This document shows positions 44,370 through 52,360 of a stretch of 64,000 nucleotides of DNA, piece by piece; position 1 is the first letter of the stretch; each line of letters starts with the position of its first letter. The stretch lies in the NCBI RefSeq assembly GCF_900114455.1, contig NZ_FOTC01000001.1:831058-895057 (forward strand), given 5' to 3'. Source of the stretch: Halogranum rubrum (GTDB taxonomy: Archaea; Halobacteriota; Halobacteria; Halobacteriales; Haloferacaceae). The translations under genes and the position numbers were made by a program. The notes under the pieces were generated by a model that was not told the DNA's origin, made no database searches, and worked only from the letters and a program-made list of their open reading frames with translations.

Positions 44370-44873
44370 CTACGGTCGACTCGTGCCGCTGCCGCCTGAC
44401 TGCCGAGCAGTGTCGATGATGGACGTCACGGGGTCGGTGTACTCGTAGCCAGGGATGATTCCTTGGACGAACGTCCCTTCGACGTAGTCGATGACGGCAC
44501 CGGCATCGTCGGCACCGCGGCGTTCGTTGATGTCGGCAAAGGAGACGGTGACGACGGCGTGTCGGCCAGTTCGTTCGACGGTCGGGTCGAGATCGTGACC
44601 GGCGGCGGTGACGTCACCGATATCTTCGATTCGGAGAGCGAACGTCTCGTACCAGCCGTCTTCGACGACGTCGGCGACGTGGTCCTCGGTCACTTCGTCG
44701 AGTAGTGGGACACGGACGGTGACGTGAAACTGGACTCGCCCGTCGTCGACTGCGTCGACGTCGACGACGCCCTCGAACGGCGTCGCGATTGACTCGTAGC
44801 GACCTTTTTCGACTTCTTCGAACGCGTTGTGGTCGCGGAAGGCGCGACCCACCCGGTCGGGCAGTTCGGACAT
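44370..44873 (-). CDS. DUF5813 family protein
   Basis: A 167-residue haloarchaeal protein. The beginning SELPDRVGRAFRDHNAFEEV, the centre VQFHVTVRVPLLDEVTEDHV and the end segment IIPGYEYTDPVTSIIDTARQ match the family; no catalytic motif is evident. Soluble, acidic. ATG at 44873 chosen; the frame is open further to 44993 but crosses the divergent promoter of the next gene (131 bp apart). Confidence 0.82.
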   Translation of the reverse strand: MSELPDRVGRAFRDHNAFEEVEKGRYESIATPFEGVVDVDAVDDGRVQFHVTVRVPLLDEVTEDHVADVVEDGWYETFALRIEDIGDVTAAGHDLDPTVERTGRHAVVTVSFADINERRGADDAGAVIDYVEGTFVQGIIPGYEYTDPVTSIIDTARQSGGSGTSRP

Positions 44874-45004
44874 ACCTCGATGCAGGTGTTCGCCGACCAA
44901 AAGCGCGCTGTGTTCGAGTCGGTGGGTAGCCAGCACTCGCTCCCGTGGTCGCGTGAGAGTTCCGACACGGAACGCATTTACCGCCCTCTGCACTTCTCGG
45001 GAGT

Positions 45005-45289
45005 ATGGTACAGACCGAACAAAGCAGTGTTAGCCGTCTCGTCGAACTCCTCGATGGCCGCCTGAAGCAGTCTGAGTGGGAAATTCTGACGACGCTGGCC
45101 GCTGCGGACGGACCGCTCACCATCGACGAACTGGCCGAAGAAACCGGATACACCGAACGAACAGTCAAGAAGCGTGTCGGTACGCTCGAAGACCAACTCC
45201 ACGGCGGAACGCTCCTTCGTCGCGACGACGACGACAACCCCGTGCTGCATCCGCAGTTCGCTCGCGCGGTTCGTAGCTACTCCTCCTGA
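45005..45289 (+). CDS. Small winged-helix DNA-binding protein
   Basis: A 94-residue protein that is essentially one HTH of the TrmB/MarR kind: EWEILTTLAAADGPLTIDEL then AEETGYTERTVKKRVGTLED, followed by a short wing (GTLLRRDDDDNPVL). A transcription regulator with no ligand domain. Divergent from the DUF5813 gene. Target unknown. Confidence 0.83.
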   Translation: MVQTEQSSVSRLVELLDGRLKQSEWEILTTLAAADGPLTIDELAEETGYTERTVKKRVGTLEDQLHGGTLLRRDDDDNPVLHPQFARAVRSYSS

Positions 45290-45430
45290 ACGGCGAGTCG
45301 TACCCACAGGAACTCGAGACGTGACTCGTCTGCCAGCTGAAACTACCCCGAATTGGGCCGCACTCCCAGGTAAGACGGACTGTCGCCCCAACTTTGCGGC
45401 ATGCTTAAGTATCCTTGGCGACTGGTTGTA

Positions 45431-45540
45431 AGTGACGCTTCGCTTTGGAGGGCCGAAGCGTCAGCGGGGACCAATTCAGGGCGGCAACGGCTACGCGATT
45501 CTCTTTCCCGCGTGGCCTGCCTATCCCTTTCGTACACTAC
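45431..45540 (+). ncRNA. Candidate structured small RNA with its own promoter
   Basis: A TATA-like cttaagtat at 45404-45412 predicts transcription from about 45431-45435, exactly where structure starts. Stem 1 is 10 bp: tgacgcttcg (45433-45442) with cgaagcgtca (45454-45463), 11-nt loop. Stem 2 is compound: aggg (45478-45481)/ccct (45525-45528), ggca (45483-45486)/tgcc (45518-45521) and ggctacgcg (45489-45497)/cgcgtggcc (45509-45517, one G-U pair). No open frame here looks like a real haloarchaeal protein. Two-hairpin shape and an ACA at 45534-45536 recall an H/ACA guide, but I could not match known haloarchaeal rRNA targets. Confidence 0.4.
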
Positions 45541-45652
45541 AACTCGACTGACTCGTACGCCCGAGTCTGTGTTTTCGTCGACACCCCTCACTATCGCTCC
45601 CACTGCAGAGTGTCTCTCCCGGCCCTCGACTCTCGGTGGGTTTACCCTCGCG

Positions 45653-45844
45653 TTACTCGGTCGGTGGGTTGCGGACCATCCCGTCGAACAGCGCGACGCT
45701 CGCGACGAGCGAACTGACGCCACTCGCGAGATAGAGTGGAATCGTCGAGAGTACACCGGCGACACCGCCAGTCAACAGTGTCGCTCCGACGACGAACAAA
45801 ATCAAGTCGAACCGCGTGGGTGCTGCCGGCGGAATCAGACTCAT
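45653..45844 (-). CDS. Small two-helix membrane protein
   Basis: A 63-residue protein: SLIPPAAPTRFDLILFVVGA then two helices (LILFVVGATLLTGGVAGVLS and LYLASGVSSLVASVALFDGM) and a short tail. This two-helix pattern is common among short haloarchaeal membrane proteins. ATG at 45844 chosen; an upstream ATG at 45892 would add 16 residues. Function unknown. Confidence 0.7.
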   Translation of the reverse strand: MSLIPPAAPTRFDLILFVVGATLLTGGVAGVLSTIPLYLASGVSSLVASVALFDGMVRNPPTE

Positions 45845-46039
45845 CGTTTCTAATGAGATGTAATTACGCCAGGAATGTGTATCTTGTGGCATCGCCACGG
45901 TTCGCCGCCGTCGACGACGAGCAGTCGTCGCCGTCGTTATCGGAAAACGACACGTAAGCGTAGCCATCTCTCACTGTCACAGCCGAAACGGTTCGTTAAC
46001 CCGTTCGTCGATACGAACCACGGCGAACCAGTTATCCGC

Positions 46040-46162
46040 CTAATCGGCGGCGACACGTTGCATCTGTACCCGACAGCGCAGACACGTCGGTGGTCCTTCG
46101 AAGGCATCCGCTCGGGAGACGCTCACGGTACAGGACGTACACTCGTAGGTGGTGAGGTGCAT
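46040..46162 (-). CDS. 40-residue zinc-finger microprotein
   Basis: An ORF too short for routine calling: MHLTTYECTSCTVSVSRADA, then FEGPPTCLRCRVQMQRVAAD. Two CxxC knuckles (Cys8/Cys11 and Cys27/Cys30) are 15 residues apart, the spacing of a single zinc ribbon. Small CxxC proteins of 40-60 residues are frequent in haloarchaea and several are expressed and functional. It stands alone with no obvious partner. Confidence 0.65.
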   Translation of the reverse strand: MHLTTYECTSCTVSVSRADAFEGPPTCLRCRVQMQRVAAD

Positions 46163-46563
46163 CGGTGAATCTCTGTCGACGACCCTAATCGGCGGGTCAC
46201 CACGACACTGTTCTTTCGCTGGTTGGCCAGTAAGTTATTGGCTCGATAACAGACGCACTGCCCTTCGTCTTTCTCGGGGACAGTCGTAGGTTCGCAACGT
46301 TTTTGCAACGACAGAATGTTTCTTTACCTGCCTACCGTCCGGTGGGCGCCAAGGAGGGATGGATGAGCTCCTATACGGACCCTCCTTAGAGGCGAGGCGT
46401 CGCCGTGGCGTTTCTCTGCATATCTCGATGTCCACGAGCCGACTCTTCCGTCTTGTTCCGACGTCGGGTCGGCGCTGTCACCCGTTTTCTGCGGTGTCGG
46501 CGGAGTTTCGTTCTTTCACTCTGTCTGCACTTCCGGCTCCTCACGTTGCTCGTCGTCAGAAAG
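46163..46563. other. Intergenic region with two hairpins near tRNA-Leu
   Basis: About 400 bases without a convincing protein gene. A hairpin with an 8-bp stem, aaggaggg (46353-46360) with ccctcctt (46382-46389), is followed by ggcga/tcgcc (46393-46406). The first AT-rich stretch (46290-46330, with cgtttttgcaacg) could be a promoter reading right. The right part must hold the 3' flank of the tRNA. Whether the hairpins belong to an RNA is unclear. Confidence 0.35.
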
Positions 46564-46648
46564 TGCGAGGGAAGGGATTTGAACCCTCGAATCCCTACGG
46601 AAGCGGGTCTTAAGCCCGCCGCTTTTGGCCTAGCTCAGCCACCCTCGC
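46564..46648 (-). tRNA. tRNA-Leu (anticodon UAA)
   Basis: An 85-nt tRNA on the minus strand. Acceptor GCGAGGG pairs with CCCTCGC. The anticodon stem GCGGG/CCCGC holds the loop CTTAAGA, giving anticodon TAA. A long variable arm marks a type II tRNA, and the T arm loop is TTCAAAT. The discriminator is A and CCA is not encoded. No intron. Confidence 0.97.
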
Positions 46649-46708
46649 GAGCCGCACGTGTCCGTTTTCCACACCGACGCAAGTGGTTTTCGATAGCTCG
46701 CCGGGAAC

Positions 46709-47047
46709 TTACCAGTCGACGCTCAGTGTTCCGTCGCCGTGGGGGTTCGGAGCAATCTCCTCGTCGGTCCGCCGGTCGATGACGTGGATGACGCCTCTGT
46801 CTTTCTTCGCCGGGCAGACTTCGGCCGCTCGAACGTTCTCTTCCAGTTCGTCCTCACCGAAGAAGTAGCTCTTGGGCTTCGCCAATCCGCTCGCGAGGTC
46901 CATCTCCCAGTTGTCGGCCACCTCGGCGCACTTGCCCGCGCCGAAGCATTTGTTGGCCTCGAAGATGATCTTGTAAGGCTTCTCTTCGACCGGTGGGGCG
47001 TCCGCGGAGCCGAAGTCGCTCGGTTTCTTGACGCCGTCGTCGCTCAT
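46709..47047 (-). CDS. Ferredoxin, three-cysteine single-cluster type
   Basis: A 112-residue small electron carrier. The cluster motif is NKCFGAGKCAEVA with only two of the usual first three cysteines (Ala replaces the second), then VCPAKK, so three ligands are visible, as in [3Fe-4S] or incompletely ligated ferredoxins. It follows the siroheme decarboxylase gene by 45 bp on the same strand. A role as electron donor in heme synthesis or a reductase is therefore plausible but unproven. Confidence 0.85.
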   Translation of the reverse strand: MSDDGVKKPSDFGSADAPPVEEKPYKIIFEANKCFGAGKCAEVADNWEMDLASGLAKPKSYFFGEDELEENVRAAEVCPAKKDRGVIHVIDRRTDEEIAPNPHGDGTLSVDW

Positions 47048-47092
47048 TGTCCGAGCGAAGGGGGTGGTCGAACTTTCCTCTGTCGGTCTGCG

Positions 47093-48136
47093 CTACTCGT
47101 CGCTCGCGACGAGTTCCTCGTACTGCGCGCCGGTCTGTTTCAGCGTCGCCGTCGAGTAGAGACGCTCGTGTTCGAAGGGAAGATAGTCGCTCGCCAACTC
47201 GTCTATCTTCTCGTCGACTGCCTCGGCCTCTCGGCCGTGTATCATCGTAAAGAGGTTGTACGGCCAGTCCTGCTCGGGCCGTCGCGGGCGGTGGTAACAA
47301 AGTGTCACGTACGGCAGTTCGCCGACCGACACACCGCGTTCGTCGAGTTCGTCGTCTGGGACGTTCCAGACGACCATGCAGTTGTTGTGGAAGCCGGTGA
47401 CGACGTGGTTGACGACACAGCCGATGCGCTTGATGCTCCCGTCGTCGAGGAGGCGGCGCACCGCCACGAGCACGTCGTCGACGTCGGCGTCGAGCGTCTC
47501 GGCGATGTCGTGATAGGGCGTCAGCGACAGCGGAAAGCCGTCTTGAATCTCGACTAGTAATTCGGCTTCCAGCGTCGAGAGACTCCCTTTCGCGTCCTCG
47601 CTGATACGCGTCGCACTCACGTCGGTGTGTTCGAGGCTCTCCCGAGCAAATCGGTCGGCGTTGACGACGGGGAACTCCAAGTCGATGTAGTAGTCCGTCA
47701 GCATCGGAAGGTTGAGCACCGCACACCCGGTTCGCTCTTCGATCTCGTCGAGGATTCGGTCGCGCGTCTCTCGCGACCCGGCGGTGACGACGAACCACAT
47801 GTTCCACTCGTGGTCGCGGCGGTAGTTGTGGTTGACCTGTCGGTAGTCGTTGATTACCGCGGCAACCTCCTCGAAGCGGTCTTCGGGCGCTCTCACGGCC
47901 GCGAGTGTCGAACTGCCGATGACCGGTGGGTTCAACACCGCGCCGAATCGGCGAAACACGCCGTACTCTCGCAGTCGACGGACGCGTTCGAGCGCCTCCG
48001 ATTCGTCGACCCCTAACCCCTCTGCGACGACCCGAAACGGTCGCTCGACGACCGGAAACCCGCTCTGGTACTCGTCGATGAGTGTGGCGTCCACGTCGTC
48101 CAGCCCCGCTCGCCAGTCGTCGTCCAGCGCACTCAT
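47093..48136 (-). CDS. ahbAB: Siroheme decarboxylase, fused AhbA-AhbB
   Basis: A 347-residue protein with two tandem Lrp/AsnC-like halves. The first (about 10-165) has VERPFRVVAEGLGVDESEAL and YRRDHEWNMWFVVTAG. The second (about 185-330) has LTPYHDIAETLDADVDDVLV and the typical CYHRPRRPEQDWPYNLFTMI. AhbA and AhbB, normally separate, remove two carboxylates from siroheme in the alternative heme pathway of archaea. ATG at 48136 chosen because the upstream frame is the divergent promoter. Forms a unit with the ferredoxin. Confidence 0.88.
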   Translation of the reverse strand: MSALDDDWRAGLDDVDATLIDEYQSGFPVVERPFRVVAEGLGVDESEALERVRRLREYGVFRRFGAVLNPPVIGSSTLAAVRAPEDRFEEVAAVINDYRQVNHNYRRDHEWNMWFVVTAGSRETRDRILDEIEERTGCAVLNLPMLTDYYIDLEFPVVNADRFARESLEHTDVSATRISEDAKGSLSTLEAELLVEIQDGFPLSLTPYHDIAETLDADVDDVLVAVRRLLDDGSIKRIGCVVNHVVTGFHNNCMVVWNVPDDELDERGVSVGELPYVTLCYHRPRRPEQDWPYNLFTMIHGREAEAVDEKIDELASDYLPFEHERLYSTATLKQTGAQYEELVASDE

Positions 48137-48312
48137 TGTCTGTCCTAAGGAACGGCCGAAGGTACCCTTTTCGGGTCGACACGGCCGAGTTGACGATTCG
48201 CCGCCGTACAAATCGGTACTCCCTCGAAATCGACGCTCCCGCGAACTCGGTTCGTGCGCGCGGTGGTCTCGCAAACGGGACGCTTTTGCGTCGTCCTCTC
48301 CAACGCGCAGGT

Positions 48313-49380
48313 ATGTCGAAGACGACCGACGAGTTCGGAGAGTGGCCGCTGAAGCGCCTGATGACGGAGGTCTGTGGGACGGGACCGAAGTCGGCCGAGG
48401 ACCTGACGCGCGAGCAAGCACAGGAGGCGATTCGTCGCATCTTCGCCGGCGAACCCGACCACACGACGCTCGGCGCGTTCTTCCTTGCGAACCGCTGGAA
48501 GCACAACAACGCCGAGGAACTCGCCGCCTACACCGACGTGATGTGCGAACACGTCGACTACGCCGAACCCGACTGCGACCCCGTCGACTGCGGGGCCAAC
48601 TACGACGGGAAGGGCGAGACGGCGATTCTGGGTGCCGCCGCGGGCATCGTCGCCGCCGCGGCCGGGACGCCCGTCGTTGTCCACTCCGGTGACCGCGTCC
48701 CGACGCAGAAACAGGACTCGTACAAGCACGTCCTCGACGAACTCGGCGTCGCCACCGAACTGACACCCTCGGACTCTGCCGAGATGGTCGACGAGACCGG
48801 GTTCGGCTTCTACTACCAACCGGCGTTCAACCCCGTCGTCGACGACCTGTGGGAACGCCGCGACAACATGGGCGTCCGAACCTTCCTCAACACCATCGAG
48901 ACGCTGGCGAACCCCGCCAACGCCGACGTCCACCTCGGGTCGTTCTACCACCTCGCGTTCGCGAAGAAGGTGACGGACACGTTCACCGAATCCGAACACC
49001 ACGACCTACACCGCATCATCATGTTCCAGGGGATGGAGGGCTACGACGACATCCGCCCCGGCTACACCAAAGTGGCTGAATGGACGGACGGCGAGTTCAC
49101 CGACTACGAGATAGAGACGCCGAACTACGGGATGGACTTCGAGACCGAAGACCTCGAAGTGAACCCCGACGACGTCGCCGGCGACTCGGCGAAGATTACG
49201 AGAGAGGTGCTCGCGGGCGACCGTGAGGACCACTTCGCCGACGCCGTCGCACTGAACGCGGCGTTCCGTATCTACGCCCGCGAAGACGTCGACGACCTCG
49301 AAACCGGTCTCGAAAAAGCCAGAGAAGTCATCGCCGACGGCAGCGCCGAAGCCGTCCTCGAAGACCTCCAGTCGTTCTAA
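48313..49380 (+). CDS. TrpD2-like anthranilate phosphoribosyltransferase homolog
   Basis: A 355-residue member of the anthranilate phosphoribosyltransferase/nucleoside phosphorylase III fold. The start EWPLKRLMTEVCGTGPKSAE is family-like. The PRPP motif GTGGD of true TrpD is replaced by GANYDGKGETA; HSGDRVPTQKQDSYKHVLDE and NPVVDDLWERRDNMGVRTFL follow. This branch (YbiB/TrpD2) is not proven to act in tryptophan synthesis, and no trp gene is near. ATG at 48313 was chosen for the family N-terminus. Confidence 0.82.
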   Translation: MSKTTDEFGEWPLKRLMTEVCGTGPKSAEDLTREQAQEAIRRIFAGEPDHTTLGAFFLANRWKHNNAEELAAYTDVMCEHVDYAEPDCDPVDCGANYDGKGETAILGAAAGIVAAAAGTPVVVHSGDRVPTQKQDSYKHVLDELGVATELTPSDSAEMVDETGFGFYYQPAFNPVVDDLWERRDNMGVRTFLNTIETLANPANADVHLGSFYHLAFAKKVTDTFTESEHHDLHRIIMFQGMEGYDDIRPGYTKVAEWTDGEFTDYEIETPNYGMDFETEDLEVNPDDVAGDSAKITREVLAGDREDHFADAVALNAAFRIYAREDVDDLETGLEKAREVIADGSAEAVLEDLQSF

Positions 49381-49422
49381 CTCGACTGTTGAGTTCGGAT
49401 TTCCCGAACTCCGACTACGCGA

Positions 49423-50427
49423 CTACGGTTCCAACACGACGCGGAACCGCGCGTCACCCTCTATCATTCTGTCGTACGCTTCTTGGGTATCGTCCAGCGA
49501 GTAGGTCTCGATTTCGGGAGCGATGTCTCGAAGCGCGCTGAACTCCAGTGTGTCCTGCGAGTCACGGGCGTGACCCGAGGGCCATCCACTCACGCCGTTT
49601 CGGCCCATCACGAGACTCTGCAGCGAGACGTCGATTGGCTCGCCGGGGATGCCGACGGCGACGAACTCGCCGTCGATACCGAGACCGTCGAGCACCGACT
49701 CGACGGCGTCGGCGTTCGGTGCGGTACCGAGGATGACTTTGGCGCCGCCGAGTTCCTGTAACTCCTCGGCGGGGTCCGTCGCCTCCGAGTCGACGTAGTG
49801 GTCCGCACCGAGTTCGAGCGCGAGGTCCTTCTTCTCGGTTCCGCGAGAGACGGCGACCGTCTCGAACCCGGCGGCGTGGGCGTACTGGAGACCGAGGTGC
49901 CCCAACCCGCCGACACCCAGCACGGCGACGAGGTCGCCCGGTCGAGCGTCGCTGTTCCGGAGTGCGTTGAACGTCGTGATACCCGCACAGAGCAGTGGTG
50001 CGGCGTCGACGGCGTCGAGGTCGTCGGGAATCGCCGCCAGCGCCTCCTGCGGGGCGGTCATGTACTCGGCGTAGCCGCCGTCGTAGGAGATGCCCGTTAC
50101 TTTGGCGTTCTCACAGCTGATGAAGTCGCCGCGGCGACACGGTTCGCAGGTGAAGCAGTGACCGCCGTGCCAGCCGACACCGACGCGGTCGCCTTCCGAC
50201 CACGCTTCGACGTCCTCGCCGACGGCGTCGACGTGTCCGGCGATTTCGTGGCCCGGAATCCGCGGAAACTCCAGTCCCGGCCACTGGCCCTGTACGACGA
50301 AGGCGTCGCTGTGACAGATGCCGCAGGCGTCGACTTCCACGCGAACCTCGTCGGCCGCTGGTTCCGGGACGTCGACGTCGACGACTTCGAACTCGCCACC
50401 TGATTCGGTGATGCGTGCTGCTTTCAT
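49423..50427 (-). CDS. Zinc-dependent alcohol dehydrogenase
   Basis: A 334-residue medium-chain dehydrogenase. Catalytic zinc ligands are in CGICHSDAF and PGHEIAGHV; structural zinc ligands are the four cysteines of CFTCEPCRRGDFISC. The nucleotide fold is VLGVGGLGHLGLQYAHAAGF. The family oxidises or reduces primary alcohols and aldehydes with NAD(P). Convergent with the TrpD2-like gene; single gene. Confidence 0.94.
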   Translation of the reverse strand: MKAARITESGGEFEVVDVDVPEPAADEVRVEVDACGICHSDAFVVQGQWPGLEFPRIPGHEIAGHVDAVGEDVEAWSEGDRVGVGWHGGHCFTCEPCRRGDFISCENAKVTGISYDGGYAEYMTAPQEALAAIPDDLDAVDAAPLLCAGITTFNALRNSDARPGDLVAVLGVGGLGHLGLQYAHAAGFETVAVSRGTEKKDLALELGADHYVDSEATDPAEELQELGGAKVILGTAPNADAVESVLDGLGIDGEFVAVGIPGEPIDVSLQSLVMGRNGVSGWPSGHARDSQDTLEFSALRDIAPEIETYSLDDTQEAYDRMIEGDARFRVVLEP

Positions 50428-50557
50428 GACTCGTCAGAGAGACGGTCGCCGGCACAATCAGCGTTGGTGTGGCGGTCATCTGTTCTCACCCGACAGCCGT
50501 GTGAGTGACACCCACACCGTCAGAACGTACTTGTGCGGTCCAGCGGAATCTCGGCTG

Positions 50558-51319
50558 ATGCCCGTTCCGAACCTCCGGGAGAAGGTCGACCATCAGTCGG
50601 TCACGTCACCTGCGACAGTCCTCGACTACAGAGACCAGACCGACCTCGACCCCGCACCCGAGACGGTCGTCCTCTCGTATCAGCGCGCAGTCGCCGAACA
50701 CGTCCGAGTGAGTACCGATACGACGACACAACCACACGCTGGTTCGTCGTGGGACCTCCACGCACTCGACGACACCGACGGCCGAGTCGCCGTCGCCGAG
50801 GGGTTCGGTATCGGCGCGCCGATGACAGCAATCGTGATGGAGCGACTCCTCGCCCACGGGACAGAGCGGTTCGTCGTCGTCGGCCACGTCGGCAGCCTCC
50901 AACCCGACGTCCGTCTCGGCAGTGCCATCGTCGCCGACGGCGCGATTCGCGACGAGGGGACCTCGTATCACTACCTCCCCGACGACGAACCAGCGCGTGC
51001 GACGCCCGCCGTCCGAGACCAGTTGGTCGACGCGGCCGAGCGAGCGGGAGAAGAGACACGCGTCGGCCCGACGTGGACGACCGACGCGCTCTATCGAGAG
51101 ACAGCGGTCGAAATCGAACACTACCGCGACGAGGGGGTGCTCGCCGTCGACATGGAGGCGGCGGCCGTCTTCGCCATCGCACAGTTCCACGGCGTCGAGG
51201 CCGGTGCGTTGTTCACCGTCAGCGACCACCTGACGACCGACGGCTGGGAGGCACACTTCGACGACACTGCCGAACATCTCGTTCGACTGCTCGACGTCGT
51301 CAGCGAGACGGTCAGTTAG
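50558..51319 (+). CDS. Nucleoside phosphorylase (uridine phosphorylase type)
   Basis: A 253-residue enzyme of the PNP/UDP superfamily, releasing bases and ribose-1-phosphate from nucleosides. Marks: GFGIGAPMTAIVMERLLAHG, VVGHVGSLQPDVRLGSAIVA and the specificity segment GVLAVDMEAAAVFAIAQFHG (the Met-Glu contact the sugar). With the sugar kinase and deoC elsewhere in the window it can feed pentose salvage. ATG at 50558; divergent from the dehydrogenase gene. Confidence 0.92.
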   Translation: MPVPNLREKVDHQSVTSPATVLDYRDQTDLDPAPETVVLSYQRAVAEHVRVSTDTTTQPHAGSSWDLHALDDTDGRVAVAEGFGIGAPMTAIVMERLLAHGTERFVVVGHVGSLQPDVRLGSAIVADGAIRDEGTSYHYLPDDEPARATPAVRDQLVDAAERAGEETRVGPTWTTDALYRETAVEIEHYRDEGVLAVDMEAAAVFAIAQFHGVEAGALFTVSDHLTTDGWEAHFDDTAEHLVRLLDVVSETVS

Positions 51320-51333
51320 TCAGTCGTCGGTGG

Positions 51334-52299
51334 TCAATACTCGTCTGTCGGCATCGCCACGCCGACGAGCGACTGCCCTGCCGTCACCGTCGCCTCGCGC
51401 GCCACCGAGTAGAGAATCCCGTCGTCGTCGGCTTCGACCTCCTGCAGCACTTCGTACGTCGTCGGGTCGTAGACACGCCCGAGGTGGTCACCCGGTTCGA
51501 CAGTTCGACCGAGTTTCGCGTCCGAGGAGGAGTGAAACAGCCCCGAACGCTCCGCTTTCACTCGACCGAGATGGTTCCGCGCAGTCGTCTGCTCGGCGGG
51601 TACGTCGGGGTCGCCGGGGAGCATATCGAGTTCGCGGAGCACGTCGAGCAGTCCGCGGACGCCGGTTTCGATGGCCGGTTCGACGAGTTGCTTGTTGTGG
51701 GCGAGTTCCGGCGTTATCGACGGAATCCCCGCACGCGTCGCGGCGACGCGGAACTTCCCGCCGAAGTTGCGCTCCTCCCACTCCACGTCGGCGTCGTCGC
51801 CGGCGCGTTCGGCCAAGAGCAGGTCCGTCCCGAACGCCTGCGCCAACCGTCGAGAGTCCTCGTCGCCCGCGAGATAGACGGTGTGGGTGAGCATCTCCGG
51901 ACTGCCCGTGTGGAGGTCGACGATTGCGTCAGCGTCGCTGGCGAACTCCCAGAGTTTGGCAGCCATTCGCTCGTGGAGGGTCCCGTCTGCATCGCCCGGC
52001 CAGACGCGGTTCATGTTCGAGTTGGCCGAGTCGAGCGACTCCGGAGTCGTGTAGGAGACGCGGTCGAACGTCAGCGGGTCGGCGACGGGGACGGCGACGA
52101 CGCGCCCAGCGAGTTCGTCGTGGTCGAGTCGGTCGTGAAACCGCCGAAGCGTCTCGGTTCCGTTCACCTCTCGGCCGTGCTGTGCGGCCTGCACGTAGAG
52201 CGTCGGTCCGGGGTCGTCCCCCTCGTAGGTGTGAATCGTCGTCTCGATGGAGACGCCAGACGGGAGACCAGCGAGTGCGATTCGTTCGGCAGTGTGCAT
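51334..52299 (-). CDS. AstE/AspA family zinc deacylase
   Basis: A 321-residue zinc carboxypeptidase-like hydrolase related to aspartoacylase and succinylglutamate desuccinylase. Zinc ligands: QHGREVNGTE (His and Glu) and IVDLHTGSPE (His). The SNMNRVWPGDADG segment is the conserved substrate loop, and a C-terminal barrel follows. Likely deacylates an N-acyl amino acid; exact substrate unknown. ATG at 52299; 61 bp downstream of the transporter gene on the same strand, so a transporter-hydrolase unit is possible. Confidence 0.87.
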   Translation of the reverse strand: MHTAERIALAGLPSGVSIETTIHTYEGDDPGPTLYVQAAQHGREVNGTETLRRFHDRLDHDELAGRVVAVPVADPLTFDRVSYTTPESLDSANSNMNRVWPGDADGTLHERMAAKLWEFASDADAIVDLHTGSPEMLTHTVYLAGDEDSRRLAQAFGTDLLLAERAGDDADVEWEERNFGGKFRVAATRAGIPSITPELAHNKQLVEPAIETGVRGLLDVLRELDMLPGDPDVPAEQTTARNHLGRVKAERSGLFHSSSDAKLGRTVEPGDHLGRVYDPTTYEVLQEVEADDDGILYSVAREATVTAGQSLVGVAMPTDEY

Positions 52300-52360
52300 A
52301 GTGCACTCGTTGTGCGCGCCTGTCTTGTACGTGTTCACCGAGGAGACGAAGCGAACGGAA

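Noticed and set aside
45431-45540. Candidate RNA as the known haloarchaeal H/ACA guide for 23S rRNA
   Set aside because: I looked for guide pairing to the helix 69 and peptidyl-transferase sites and did not find it, so the identity was not claimed.
46359-46613. 84-codon frame running into the tRNA-Leu region
   Set aside because: Its end is translated from the tRNA gene complement, and the sequence is basic with no family match.
48313-49380. True anthranilate phosphoribosyltransferase (trpD)
   Set aside because: The GTGGD motif is absent and no trp genes are nearby; the TrpD2/YbiB branch fits better.
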